Of a DNA stretch of 64,000 nucleotides, positions 21,866 through 33,955 are shown piece by piece. The notes under the pieces were generated by a model. It searched no databases and was not told the DNA's origin. It worked only from the letters and a program-made list of their open reading frames with translations. Every line of letters begins with the position of its first letter. Position 1 is the stretch's first letter. Source of the stretch: Melampsora larici-populina 98AG31 (Eukaryota; Basidiomycota; Pucciniomycetes; Pucciniales; Melampsoraceae); the NCBI RefSeq assembly GCF_000204055.1, contig NW_006768776.1:394105-458104 (forward strand). The letters are read 5' to 3'. The position numbers and the translations under genes were made by a program.

Positions 21866-24426
21866 CTATTGTGCTGCTTCAGCTTTGACGACACAGACTC
21901 CGCTGCGCCTCATAGCATCTGATGCTGATTTTATATCTTTCACGGAATCGAGGTTTGCTGGCTTGACATACATACACAGGGTCTGAATAATCACTTGTGG
22001 AGGTGAACCCCAAGGGTCCTCCTCAAGTGCTCGGACTGGTAAAGCTAAGGGGCCTCCCCTTCTGTTTGGACTGACTTCATCAGTGGCAACTACAGTTTGT
22101 TGAAATAGAAACAAAACTGACCACCCCAGTATTTCAATTTCATTGGGCTAAAGATTCTATATTAATGACAAAGTGGGATAATTGGATGTTTTTTGGTTGT
22201 TAAATCAAAAACTCAAAAACCGTAGTGGAAATAGATGTGATTAGGCATTTGATACCCCTTGGAACTCCTTTTTGAAAAGGATTCTTGCCTCACCAACGGT
22301 CGCACGCGCATTTTTCTGGTACTGCGCCAAGAAACGGTTGTACCCCACCCGTTCTACCCACAGCCTGTTCCTATATACCGTTGAAGCAACCAGAATCCAC
22401 TCCTTACCCCAAATGTCCTGCCATGCCTGCAATGGAGGGAGAGTCTCACACTCCTTGTACCACACGAGGAGGGTTGACACAAGCACCAAAGAACCGGGCC
22501 ACTTTTTCTTCAAGACTCGGGCCGAGTCCGTCAACACTGGAGACGGGGTGGGCGGGGTGGCAACACTTGCTCCTTCTCTATATGAGAATAAAATGCGTAT
22601 ACATAATATACATCAGGATATAAGTAATAATAGGCAGACGTTACTGATGTCTTGTAATAATTACTCACTGTGTTTTTGGGAATTTTTGTGACAACATGAA
22701 AAGGGTCAAAGATTGGTGGCTTGGAAATTTCGCGTTGGGAGGCAACCGCATCATCAGCTTGACTGGTGGGTTCAGGCAGGCTGCTCTTTACAAAAATAAT
22801 GTTGTCGTCAGAGTCGGGAGGCAGACTTGTTGGAAATGAGGAGACCACTTGAGGAGGGTTGAGGCCGTAGGTTTCAACTGGAAGTGAGGCTGAGGCCGGC
22901 GGTTCGACTGGATCATTCTGTGCTGCCGCTGTTGTAGGAAATACGGGGCCTTGCTTGGATTTGGATTGAGGTAAGCCTGGGCTGTTAGGATTGACAGTGT
23001 GAAACCTGAATACAAGGTTTTTCTTACTTGCCGGGAAGCGATGAGGGAATGAAACCATTGTTTCATGCTACACAATCAATCAGATGGGCCGGTCAATTCA
23101 TGAAAATTTGTTGATCAAATCATGATCTCTTACCCATGCGTCGATTTTGTTGTCCCAGAACAACAGTGAGCGGTTCCAAGATGTTCCCAGGGTTTGTGTG
23201 CAAGCTTGCATGAGCAAGCTGGATTCTTCCAGCCTTGCCTTGGGCCAGTGGTCAAAATGAGCAGATATGACCTTCTCTGCGATTGCCTGTTGGATTTTAG
23301 ATTCAAAGTGTTGAGTGGTAGGGTTGGTGTGTCATCAGAACAGAATTGATAAGTGAAGTAAAACCCACGTCAAGCCAAAGATGGATGGTGACGACTTTAT
23401 TCTCATCATATTTGTTAGCAATTTCCCGTTGAACCGCCCCATATTGCTTGCAGAGGTCAATTTGAATCGTCAATACGGCTTCAACACCCAAACGGTGTCC
23501 AAGCGTCTTGGCACTTTGGGCCCACTGGTGAGCACGGGGTCCCCTTGGGCGTGGTGGTTCACTAGTGCTCACGGAGGTTGGTTGAGCTGGAGCTGGAGCT
23601 GCTGAGGTCGAGGTGCTAGGTAACGGGATTTCCCTTGGGTTTGCTGTGAGGGTGGCCAAGGGACGCTTGGGTTGGTGTTTGGAACACGGACCCAAACCGT
23701 ATTTGAGGCAACACTGGAGGGTGGTTACAAGGGTAAGATGAAGAAATAGTAAGTATCCATAGGCTTAGAAAAGAAAAAACAAACTTACCGCTTGGCAGTA
23801 TTGGTAAGGACACCCCTTGTTGCCAGTGGTGCGGTGTTTCCGCACGACAAGTCCTCGTGAAGGTCGCTGACAGGGATATACGGCTTTGGCACGTTGAGGG
23901 CCTACAAGTGAGTCTAGCTGGGGTGGATCAAACGGCGTGAGAGGTGGTTGTTGACCTGAGAACGGGTGAAGGTCATGATCCTGGTTTGAATGATTTGAGG
24001 TCGTGCTGAGCTGTCGGGTTGCTGTTGTGGTTGGTTTAGGATCAAGGGTTACCCCAGAAGGAGAAATTCTGGGGCCCCAGTCAGCGGGAGAAGAAACAAT
24101 AGTTCGTGGAACACCTGCGTGTATCAATGCCCGTTCGTAGTTAAATTGATCACAACGCCAGGTCCGCCAGTTGTGTGAATTGTTCTTGGGAAGTGTGGGG
24201 CACTAACGTGTGTGGATGTCGTGAGTGTGAGTGTGAGTGTTATGTTCAAAGATGAAGATGAAAGACTTACATGGATCCGCCATGCGTCTTCTAGCGCTGA
24301 ATGATAACATAGGGGTGTTGAGCATTTGGGGGACAGAATGCCAACAAGCCCACGCACGGCCGGCTGTGGCAAAAAACCTTCAGTGATGAATACGTAGCGT
24401 TCGTGGACCAGAGTAGCAACAACCAT
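21866..24426 (-). CDS. Rust-type Cys-rich multi-exon protein, unknown function (possibly disabled)
   Basis: Begins MVVATLVHERYVFITEGF at 24,426 and proceeds over about seven exons. Recognisable parts: a Cys-cluster with CQRPSRGLVVRKHRTTGN and KGCPYQYCQCC (about 23,880-23,700), a Pro/Ser linker, AQSAKTLGHRLGVEAV, VVTIHLWLD (23,370), FDHWPKARLEESSLLMQACT and TSWNRSLLFWDNKIDAW (23,260-23,130), ETMVSFPHRFPASKKNLVF (23,040), an acidic Ser/Pro linker, WPGSLVLVSTLLVWYKECE and VGYNRFLAQYQKNARATVGE (22,520-22,270), and a last exon ending KAEAAQ. The architecture matches a lineage-specific family in rust fungi; no biochemical role is known to me. The junction near 22,560 does not splice cleanly in phase, so it may be a pseudogene. 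It lies within the same possible element as the CxC5/CxC6 relic. Confidence 0.55.
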
Positions 24427-25287
24427 GATTGAAGATGTGATTGATCGTGTAGTTTTTGAAGTACGATGGCAAATTCTGGTGAACGTGAGCGAGCGACGAT
24501 GAAAACGAAGTGTGATAAAAAACCACATGTTCCAGTTGTCCGCTTTGAGCTGGTTGAGACATGGCTGCAATTGAAGGCATCCATATTGGGATACTTGAAA
24601 CGATATGATACGAGTGGATTGAGTTGGATGGGTGAGGTGGTTTGGTGTTGTGATCGAGGTTGAGGTTGAGGTGACAGGCCGCGTACATGCCCAATCACAA
24701 TGTTCACATAGGGGTTTGGACTTGGAACGAAGAGGTTTTGGCCTTCGTTACATGACATGGGAAATGCTTCTATGTATGCTTATACAGCATGTGCTGTATT
24801 GGGGCTTTATTCTCACAGTCTCAGATTATTCTCAGTGTCAAATTAGCAGGACGTAAACCCGGATCCTTGGGTACTCCCCTTAATTGGAGTGGGCGCGCCC
24901 ATGAACCTAAGGGCCCGTTCGGTTCCTTTTCAAAGATTATATGACCTGAAAACCAAATTTCAGTTCGCCCCTATCTTGAGGTGCACATCGAGATTGTCGT
25001 AATTCAAAAACTGAGATTACCGAACAGCGAACCAAAAGAGGTCAACAGACGTCTGTTGACCTCGTCATGATCAGTTCGCTGTTTGGTGACGACCAGGTGT
25101 GATTGTATCTCGTGTTGTTGTTTGACTCTCCCTTTTGAAACGGTCATCCAGACCTTTGTTTTCTTCGTTCATCGTCTTCAATCATCAACTTCAATCTTCT
25201 TTCATCATCTTCGTTCATCATCATCGTTCTCATACTTTTCCCTACAAAACCAAACCACCTCTACAGAATAAAACCGACTACCTTGTA

Positions 25288-25707
25288 ATGTCATCACACA
25301 ACACCGGCTCGAACGAAATACAGCGTCGTGCTCGCCTGTTTTCGAGATCACTACACACTCATGATCACACGCAAAATGAGAAGTTATTAAAATTAAAATT
25401 TATCAAACAAGTTCTTGCTATTCAAAAGCAACATTTTGCCATGTTCACCTATTTTAGTATTGGTACTCAAATCTGCATTAGACAACTTCTTCCGCAGCTC
25501 TACAAAACACCGCGCCTGACCTCTATTCTCAGTGGTCAAGCTTGGATTGATGAACTCATCAATAATCCAAACAATTTGGTTTTTCATGAGAATCTCAGCA
25601 TGCGCAAACATGTCTTCTTCGAACTACGTTCTGTGCTTGAAGAAGCTGGAATTCTGTGCGACTCACGGTTTATAACTGCAACTGAGAAATTGGCTCTTCT
25701 ACTCTAT
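25288..25707 (+). CDS. PIF/Harbinger transposase, 5' part (interrupted)
   Basis: Starts MSSHNTGSNEIQRRARLFSR and encodes the N-terminal 140 residues of a HARBI1-like protein, with YFSIGTQICIRQLLPQLYK, a GQAWIDELI segment and the ITATEKLALLLY helix that precedes the helix-turn-helix-like part in this family. The reading frame runs straight into the CACTA terminal repeat at 25,708. It continues at 43,022: Y|TISTGLSNRKLQNRFQRS. With one TAT removed, the spliced protein would be about 467 residues. The insertion disables the gene. Start chosen as the first ATG giving the family-like N-terminus after a leader with several CATCATC repeats. Confidence 0.85.
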
Positions 25708-25860
25708 CACTACACCAAACTACATTTTTTCCTAGGGGTGTAGAAAAGTACTTTGCACATAGAAAATAATACTTTTCTACGCATACAACGTACTTCTCTA
25801 CGCTTGGAGACAAATTTGGTGACTGTAGAAAAGTACATATACACCTTTGTTTTGTCGATA
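25708..25860 (+). repeat. CACTA left TIR and subterminal repeats
   Basis: About 95-bp terminal repeat followed by further GTAGAAAAGTAC words (25,736, 25,836) and inverted TACTTTTCTAC (25,769). Such clustered short motifs are the usual transposase-binding sites of CACTA elements. Confidence 0.85.
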
Positions 25861-26692
25861 TATGCCTGATTGGTTCCCTAGTGTAGTGTACTTCTACATA
25901 ATATCAGAAGATGGGGCATTGGGCCGGGTCACTCCGGCCTACCGCGGCCATCTTTAAACTAGTGTTCATTTTCAGTTTGTCGTACGCCCAGCCTTACTGT
26001 CAAAATTCCTCTCGACTAGCCCACAAATCGCCAAATCAAGTCTCAACACTCGTCATGTACGCTGTAACCCGCCAATGGACAGATCGCATTCACCGTCATT
26101 TCGTCGAGTTTCATTGTCAACAACAAGATCATTCTCTCACACCACTTCCTCTCACAAGTCTAGGCGGGCTCGTAAGCAAGTTTCACGTCTTGGATGCTTC
26201 ACCAAATGGCCACAGTAGAATGCGATTGTAAGTTGATGATCTTTGAAGCGCGGAGCAATCTTCCTAAGTACGTTTCATCTTACACAACGAATCAATATTC
26301 ACGTTTGTTTTGAACCTAAAACCAATCAAAGTGTCTTTTCAATCTGAACTTCGAATGTAGATCGGCACCGATTTGGTTGATAAGGGTTGATAAGGGTTGA
26401 TACGATAGTTCCGGGTACTTCAGGGGGAATTTGGTCATTTCAAGGCTCAACCCCGCTCTTTGAAACGGTATTCATCAATCAATGTTACCAGCCGATCTTT
26501 TTCTTAATAGCTCCTTCTGTGTCACTAAATATTATGAAACCTTTAGCGCAATCGGACCAAACCATGTCAAGTATCAATTGTTGTAATCGAATACCACAGA
26601 TCCCCTGCTTCATTTGTATCCTCTGTGACCTGAAGAGCTGTGGAATTGTACCCGCTTGATCAAACTACTCTACTTTCAACTTAATTTGCATA
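25861..26692. other. CACTA 5' leader region
   Basis: Precedes the transposase start. ORFs at 25,911-26,231 and 26,387-26,659 have no recognisable domain; they may be leader or an unrecognised first exon. Confidence 0.4.
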
Positions 26693-29600
26693 ATGTTGTC
26701 TCCCACAAAGAAGACTCGTCCAACCCGAAGGCATATCTGCACCTGCCGAGCCCACAACTGTTTTGCTGGCCTTATCATAGACGCAAATGGGAACTCTCGT
26801 TCAGGTGTCGAGCTGAGTCCGGAGGCGTTTGAAGCTCATCAAAGGACAGAGCTACGACTACAGGCTCAAGCAGCCGTCAGTGCTCAACCCACACGTCTAT
26901 CTCCAAGTTCTCGGCCTCGGACCTATATCGCAAGTCAGGATGATCTTGCAACACAGCTTGAAAGAGTCGCCCTTGGTTCCAATCTTCCTGTGGCTGGGAG
27001 CGCGCAACAGAGTCCCTCAAGTGATCGGCCATCGACATCAGCTGCCCCTTTTGGATCAAAACCTTCCCATGAGTTGGCCGATATCTCGAGTGATCACAAT
27101 GCTATTGAGGAGCATATTGACACCTCTGAAAGCCAGCTTGCCGCAGAATCAGCGCAGGTGCATGGTGTTCAAGTTTACAGCTGTGGTACGCTATCTTTCA
27201 TTCATGATTGATTTGTTAAAAAGTTTGATCGGCCGAAGTGCTTACCCAGATTGGTATTGACAGCACGGTTCTTCAAGTTCAGCTTGGAGTTTATTAACCC
27301 ACTACATTTGCACGCAGCACTAGCTGCAGCTCTCATGAATATCTTTAGCCACGCTTCGTTGAAGGCTACTTCATGGCTCCTGGACGTGCAAAGAACCAAC
27401 ATCGAGCTGTCTTTGACACATGGCCTGAGGCCCACCTCTTCGCCAGATCATTTTCTTCCTTACGATGTCGAAGTTTTACACCGGATCCCCAGGACAATTG
27501 CCACGGTTTTTGGATGGCTGCAAATTGACCCCACGCTTATATACATGAATTGCTGCCGATCCTGCTTTGCCTTGTACCCCCTCGAAAGCGCGCCACCTAC
27601 ATGTAATCATAGAATCTCTAGCATTCCAGGTGGTCCACCGGAGCCCAAGGATTCCGATGTCGAGTTACCTGCCATGCCATCGAACTTCGACTTCACCGAG
27701 CGTCTATGTGGTGAACCTCTATTACGTTTCTCTAGAGGAAATCAGGTCCCTGTGCGACGCTATGCTTTTCAGAGCCTTTCTGATTGGATTGCTCGACTGC
27801 TTTCGCGACCTTGCGTCGAGTCATGGCTCGACGAGTCCTTGGTAGAATCGGCCAAGCCCTTCGATCCGCATAATCCTGTCCATGATATACATCAAGCCAG
27901 ACTATGGAAGGAATTTCGCGGCCGAGATGGGGAACAATTTACCGCTAAAAGCGGAAATCTTACCTTCGCAATGTTTGTTGATGGAATAAATCCATTTGGA
28001 AACAAACAAAGCGGACACCATGTGTCAATAACCTTCATCGTACTAGTGTGTCTGACACTACCTTTTCGCATTCGTTATCGACCAGAAAACGTATTTTTGG
28101 TAGGGGTTGTTCCAGGGCCGCGGGAACCATCCCTCGAGCAAATGAATTGGGTTTTACGCCCAATTGTAACTCAACTGCAAGTTCTTTGGAAGGAAGGCCT
28201 GCTTCTTTCACAAACACATTCGCACAAAAAGGGTCGCCTCATTAGAGCAGCCCTGCTACTCTTTATAGCGGATTTACCTGCATTACGACGATCCCTTGGC
28301 TTTCCGAGTGCGAACGCAAACTACTTCTGCTCCATATGTCTTTTGACAAAGGCTCAGGCCAAAAATTTCGATTTCTCATCTTGGCCACCCCGTACCACTT
28401 GCCAGCACAAAAAATGGGCTTATTCAGCGCGGGATTCTGAGACAGTAAAGGAGCGGGAAACAATTTTCAAAACCCATGGAGTTCGTTACTCAGTTCTAGT
28501 TGATCTTGAGTATTGGGACATCATTGACTGTCATGTTGTTGACTCGATGCACAATCTTTTACTTGGACTACTGGCTTGGCACTGCCGACGGTTTTGGTCG
28601 ATGAAAGAGATAATAGATGATGAAGACAAGCCAACATCAATCAGTACGGTTGAGTTATTGAATCTTCTCTCGGAGCACTCGAATCCACAATCACAAGCAA
28701 GATATGTGAATGTTCCTGCACCAGAAGACTATGAAGATGGTGATGAGAACATCAATGATATCTTGTTTTCAGAAAATACGGACTCAGATGACGAAGATTT
28801 TAATCCTTTGGGAGAAGGTTGGAACGGTACATGGGAACCTCCACCAGTTGACAAGATTATATTTGATGCACCCATGCTGAAAGAAATCAATGCGCTACTT
28901 CCTCAGATTCATATTCCCAGCTGGATCAAACGTGCGCTACCAGTTCTGGGTAAAGCTTCATTTGGCAAATTGAAAGCTGATGAGTGGAGAAATCTATTCA
29001 CAATTCAATTACCTCTGATCCTCATTCCAATGTGGTATGGTCATGATCAGGTCAAATCATCACTCCTCAAGAACTTCTGTCATTTGGTATCATTGGTTAA
29101 CCTGGCACTCAAGCGCGTGATGACATCTGAAATCATTTCTTCATACCGCTATCACATCCGTGAATATTTAGAGAGTTCATTCCTGCTCTTTGAGCACTGT
29201 AAACCTACATGTAACCATCATATGGCTATACATCTAGCTGATTGTCTTGAAAAAGCTGGGCCAGTTCGTTCTTGGTGGTCATTCCCTTATGAAAGGATGA
29301 TGGGGGCTATCCTCAAAGCAAGTCATAATAATCATATGGGTAAGCTTGTCTCTGAAACTTTTGCCTTCTATTGATATACTTAACTTCACTTGTTTGTCTT
29401 TTGCAAGGCGAAATCGAAATAACATTCATGAAGAGTTTTTGCCGTGCAGGGAATCTTGCAGGAATACTCGAAGACGAAAAGCTTCCTGAGGCTCTTCATC
29501 CTTACATATCACGCTTGAAAGAATTATACGAGCCATCACCAAAACTTCGCAGACAAGTTTCGAACTCAAAGATGCAATCTCTTGAACCTGTTGTCTTGAA

Positions 29601-30123
29601 ATCATTGACCAAGCGCTTGAACAAACAAAGGAAAGATGATTGTATATGGGTGATGCCGGAAAAATGGGCTTCAATGTCCAAAGAAAGCTCTCTTGGGTTC
29701 TCTCCAGTTGCAGCTCAAGGAATATTTTATAATCAAGTTTCACATTTGAATGTGAACTTCTCAACATTCAAAGCCAGTCGCAAAGATAGTTTCATTATCT
29801 TCAATTCATTACAAGGAGAAACCTGCTTTGGTCGAATTCACTCTATCTTTACACACCGCCGAAGTCCGGAGCCAAACAAAAGTACAAAAGATACATGGCT
29901 TTGTGTACAAGCATTCCGTGCACTCTCCCCCACTCAGTATAATCCATTTTCAAAAGTTGATGCGCCCGTCCAGGTCGAGTTGCGATTATGGGAGAAGCCT
30001 GAAAGTGTCTTGGTAAGATTAGATGAAGTGGTGGCGCACTGCGCCTGGATGATGTATCAAGCTGGTTCAATTCACGAGAGTTTGAACGTGTCAACAGTCG
30101 CATTGGTGTCTATGGAACGATGA
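26693..30123 (+). CDS. CACTA transposase (TNP2-like, Transposase_21 type)
   Basis: Three exons, 26,693-27,185, 27,264-29,339 and 29,408-30,123, with introns of 78 and 68 bp in matching phase, give about 1,094 residues. The N-terminus has a Cys/His cluster (CTCRAHNC) and a long Ser/Pro linker. The catalytic region shows FVDGINPFGNKQSGHHVS (Asp near residue 400), PGPREPSLEQMNWVLRPI, FIADLPALRRSLGFPSA followed by FCSIC (near 500), and IDCHVVDSMHNLLLG (near 588). These are the landmarks of CACTA TNP2 transposases. An acidic block (SENTDSDDEDF) follows, then the SWWSFPYERMMGAI motif and a long C-terminus. No stop or frameshift was found. It would cut and join the element's ends. It is convergent with gene B. 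Confidence 0.9.
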
Positions 30124-30347
30124 GGACCTTTGACTGGTTTATTGAATATCTAAAATTGAAATATGTTCATGAATGTATTGAGTGCTTCCATTGTCGAGGT
30201 ACAAGAAAGAGATACTAGATTGATTATTCCCAATACAATTAACGGATGTCTAGAAGTTGAATAAATTTGTCTATATAATTAGTGATTACATTGTTACAAA
30301 GAGATATCATATCAATGACTCACATCATCAGCAGTCGTCATTTATCA

Positions 30348-33300
30348 TCACAGTGATTTTATGATAGGGATCAGAGTTGAGAGAAGCGGTTTGCGTTCAA
30401 TACCAAGTGCCGACCTTTCAAAAGGCGTTAATGTTTCAAGGTATTGTTGTGAGTAGCAGTCTATGGGGAGACCAGAAGGAGCAGGATGATCAGAAATCGA
30501 AGCATTTGGGCACCGGAGTCGAGGGCGTGGAGGGCGTCCGTTACTTGATGAACTACGTCTATTTTCCTGTTTTGGAGGCTTAGGAATACTAGCATCAACC
30601 CGTGCTTTATATTCTTCTAAAAAAATAATAGTATCTGTCAACTCAGAGCTGCGCCAAATCAGCTTTCGAATGTGAACCGCAGTTTGTGTTTGGTCAGAGT
30701 CGAGGTCTAGACAACCCTCGTGATCCGTCTCGTCATCGCTGCAAGCCGCTTGGATGACGGCTGAAAGGGGCCACAGAGGCTTTTGTGAGAGTACTATACG
30801 TTCGCGTAGCTTCTTTGTCTGTTTAAGACTTGCATCAGTCTGATGGATGATGGGAAGCGAATTGAAGAGGAATGAGCTCACATAACACAGTCGGGCACGT
30901 CTTCGCCCTGCGCTGGCAGTTTGCTTCTTTCGCCTCTCGTCCCAGCTTTCTTGCTGATACCTAAGTGTCAGGGTTGCAGATTAATATGTTTGTTAGCTGA
31001 TGTTGGAGCGCCTGATGCTGAGAGAGGGAATAAGACAAACTGTTTCATAAGAGACCGGACTCGTGTATTCAAGAGCTTTTTGAGCTGTTGTTGGTTTGCT
31101 GCATCAAGTGACACACCAGGATATTCACCGCACTCAACTAGCTTGATGAATATGCTAAACGCGAGGTCCCACAACCATTTATTCTCGGCAGAGGATGGTG
31201 ATTTGGAGAAGTCGGGACGAAAGCTAGATACTCCCACAAATTGCATCATGGTCCGCATGACTATCAGCTGCTGTGCTGTTGCTTTGGGATGTCGTGGCCC
31301 GTCACTTCCCAGAAGAGACTCGTCAAAAGTTGGTGGGGATTCTGCAGGGGAACGTTGACAAGGTTCAAAATCGTCAAGGTCAACATCAATCTTCCAAGCC
31401 TTTTGATCTTCACCAGTCGCCGGAGCCGGAAGCCTGGCTGAATCTTCGGTATGACCTAAGAGAGTGTCAATATGGAGCCGCATCCAAGACTACTGGGTGA
31501 TATCAGCTTAGTTCTTCTTGCTCCAGACACAAAATGAGGACTCACTGCAGATCTTCCGCCGCGCACTTTCGTCTCAGGCGAGGGGGTTGGTTTGACATCT
31601 GCAAATCGACTCACGATCTGCGATAAGATGGCCAAATCCTTGGTCACGAGCTCAAGTTTACGATTAGTTTCTGCCAGTGAGTGTTTAAGTTGATCTAAAA
31701 AGTTGCCACTCTTCAGGAATCACATCAGATTTTATCCTAGGGATTCATACAACGACTCACAGTATTTGAAACGCCACTGGGGCTCGTCTTTGTCCTCCTC
31801 CAAAGGACCCTGACCGTGATCAACAAATTCATTAACCTCAGGGGCTGGACTCGCCGAGGCAGGTTGTGGCTGGGGTTTCATGGAAGGCGGTGGAGATGTG
31901 CGAGAGAATGCTGGCTTTTTTGAAGTGGACTCGCGGAAAGGGCTGTGCTTATCAGAGATTGAATCTGGTAATCCATCACTGGCCTCACTTGACGATTTGT
32001 CGTCGTCTGGTGGAAGCCAATCGTCGTCTGAAAGGTCTGCTGGCTCAGGATCACTCGTCGGAAGTAGTTTAGAGGTTGGGTTAGGGCGAGGGTAGAGGAA
32101 GCGTCGATGTTCGAGACTAGGAAATGCGTCTTGGAGCACATCCTTCTCGGTGGATTGTTTCTGTGAAGATTCGGCTGTGAGATATAAAGCATCAGAAATT
32201 GAAATACACTGGATGATGATCAACATACTAGGGAGGTACTAACGTGGCTCTTCTGTTGGGCTGCGCTCTGAAGACTCGCAAGGTGAGAAAGATGTTGCTC
32301 TTCCTTTACCCTTGCTTCTTTGTTTTCTGATTGATGACTCGGATTGACGAACCAACTTTTTGGCTACTCTGACCTTAGCTTTCTTTGGGTTCTTGGGAAG
32401 TGTTGGACCAGCTAAAGTCGAAATTTGTACTGGGCCTGTTGGTGCAGAACCGTGAGTAGTACGTGTTGAGCTTTGCGTAAGGGATGGTTGCTGTTCCAGA
32501 CTAGGAAGTGTGTCCTGGAGCACATCCTTCTCGGTGAATCGTTTCTCTGAAGATTCTGCTAGTAGATGTAAAGTGTCACATCAGTATTACACTAGATCAG
32601 CATACTCGGGAAGTACTAACCTGGCTCTTCTGTTGGGTTGCGCTCTGAAGGCTCGTAAGGTGTTCTTTGTTTGCTGATTGATGACTCGGATTGACAAACC
32701 GAGTTGTCGGCCGCTCTTTCCTTAGCTTTCATTGTTTCCTTGGGAAGTGTTGTACCAGCTGCAGAGAAAATTTGACCTTGTCCGGTTGATGTAGAGCCTT
32801 GAGTGGTATGTGTTGAGCTGTGTATAAGGGATGGTTGGCCGTCATCTGGGTGCACAGGTAGAAAGGAGGTCAGCTTGCGTCAAATCCACACACTATGATA
32901 ATGACATTCAAAAACACATTACCTTGATGTTTGTGGTGAGACACTGGTCCAGCTGATAAGGGAGTAGTAATTGATACTAAGTCATCTTGGTTGACATATT
33001 TAGCAGATCAGAGTTGAGATTGAGTTGACAAACCAGTGAGTATGAGCGAAGGGCCAGCTTGAGGTTTTGGCAGCGCAAATCGGAACATGTGGCGAGGTAT
33101 GCGAACTGGGCAAATTGTTTCAGACATTAGCACTTTAAGCCAGCGTGGGAAATGAATCAAACCCATACGTACTTAGATCACGATTCTGATTACACAGAGC
33201 AACCAGTTTATCTTTGGGAAGTGTCTTGCCATCTAAGCCAATTCCCTCGACAATTCGAATCAAATCGGGAAGGTCGAGTTGGTTGAAATCGTAATCATCT

Positions 33301-33955
33301 GGGGCAACTGGATCAGTATGCTCAGCTCCTGCTTGAACATCCTGTGTTCCGTCGGGAGAAGCTTCATTGACGTGCGTTTCTGGGTCATGTGCTGTAGGCT
33401 TGGGCCTGACTTCGCGAGCTGAGCGAATCCTTGAGGCTTTGTCTTCACGGGTGAGCCTTGGCCTCTTAGTCTTCACGTACTTATCGAGGAGGTCGACCAA
33501 TCTGTTTCGAGACGTCTTGGGTCCAACCGGAAAACCTAAATCACCAAGACGACTGGGTGAATCTTGTTGCAGTTCAGGTGTATTGCGTCCTATAATCCCG
33601 GGGCGGGGCGGGTAATAAAACATTGAAAATCAAGTGGTGAGCGTAATTAGCGTTGATGACATTTTTGTAAAGCTTCCAATGAGAAGATGCGTTCTCAGTT
33701 CAAAACAAGACATAGCTTACCGTCCGCTGAATTGGTAGGTGAAGGCGAGCGCTTCCTGCGCTTTTGGGAGTTGGTTCTCGTACTCAAACCACTGGGAGCT
33801 GAGCTAGCTGGCGGTGGGAGATGTGGCTGTGACGTTGAAGAATGCACCTCCGGCGCTGGTTGAAGAGGGGCTGTCCCAGGTGCTTCCGAAAGTGTGGGTG
33901 TGTTTTTGCCTCGCAAGCTCCGACGAGGAAGACTCTTTGAAGAAGACGTGGTCAT
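30348..33955 (-). CDS. CACTA gene B: multi-exon protein with SAP-like segment and repeated exons
   Basis: Starts MTTSSSKSLPRRSLRGKN at 33,955 (basic, Ser/Pro-rich). The next exon has RNRLVDLLDKYVKTKRPRLT and a SAP-like helical pair (LDLPDLIRIVEGIGLDGKTL). Then come three related exons (32,870-32,100) with variants of EKDVLQDTLPSLEQ, SESSI.KQR and SERSPTEEP, an acidic Ser exon (DLSDDDWLPPDDDKSSSEAS), a coiled/helical exon (about 31,460-30,960: LLNTRVRSLMKQF, ENKWLWDLAFSIFIKL) and a C-terminal exon (VSSFLFNSLPIIHQTDASLK .. IIKSL, ending 30,348). No known catalytic domain. The position, convergent to the transposase, suits a TnpA-like accessory DNA-binding protein (inference). Exact splice sites of the repeated exons were not all resolved. 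Confidence 0.65.
32100..32870 (-). repeat. Tandemly duplicated exon-intron unit in gene B
   Basis: The unit of roughly 350 bp occurs at about 32,590-32,860 and 32,240-32,560, with a third partial copy at 32,095-32,190 (shared GGAGCACATCCTTCTCGGTG at 32,136 and 32,518). Copies have diverged by substitutions and small indels, so the exon number has grown by tandem duplication. Confidence 0.75.

Larger units (their letters stand above)
17421..24901. mobile_element. Possible composite element with GGGCGCGCCC-type ends
   Basis: The left side (17,421-17,520) and the reverse complement of the right side (24,815-24,901) share in order GGGCGCGCCC, AGGATCCGGG, CTGAGAAT and ATCTGAGAC with spacing differences, like degenerate terminal inverted repeats. 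They enclose the dead CxC5/CxC6 gene and two minus-strand rust-type genes. No target duplication was identified and the exact left end is unclear, so the unit is tentative. Confidence 0.4.

Noticed and set aside
22272..22691. Plus-strand ORF of 139 codons
   Set aside because: Antisense shadow of the minus-strand rust-type gene, which has the recognisable WYKECE/VGYNRFLAQYQ segments.
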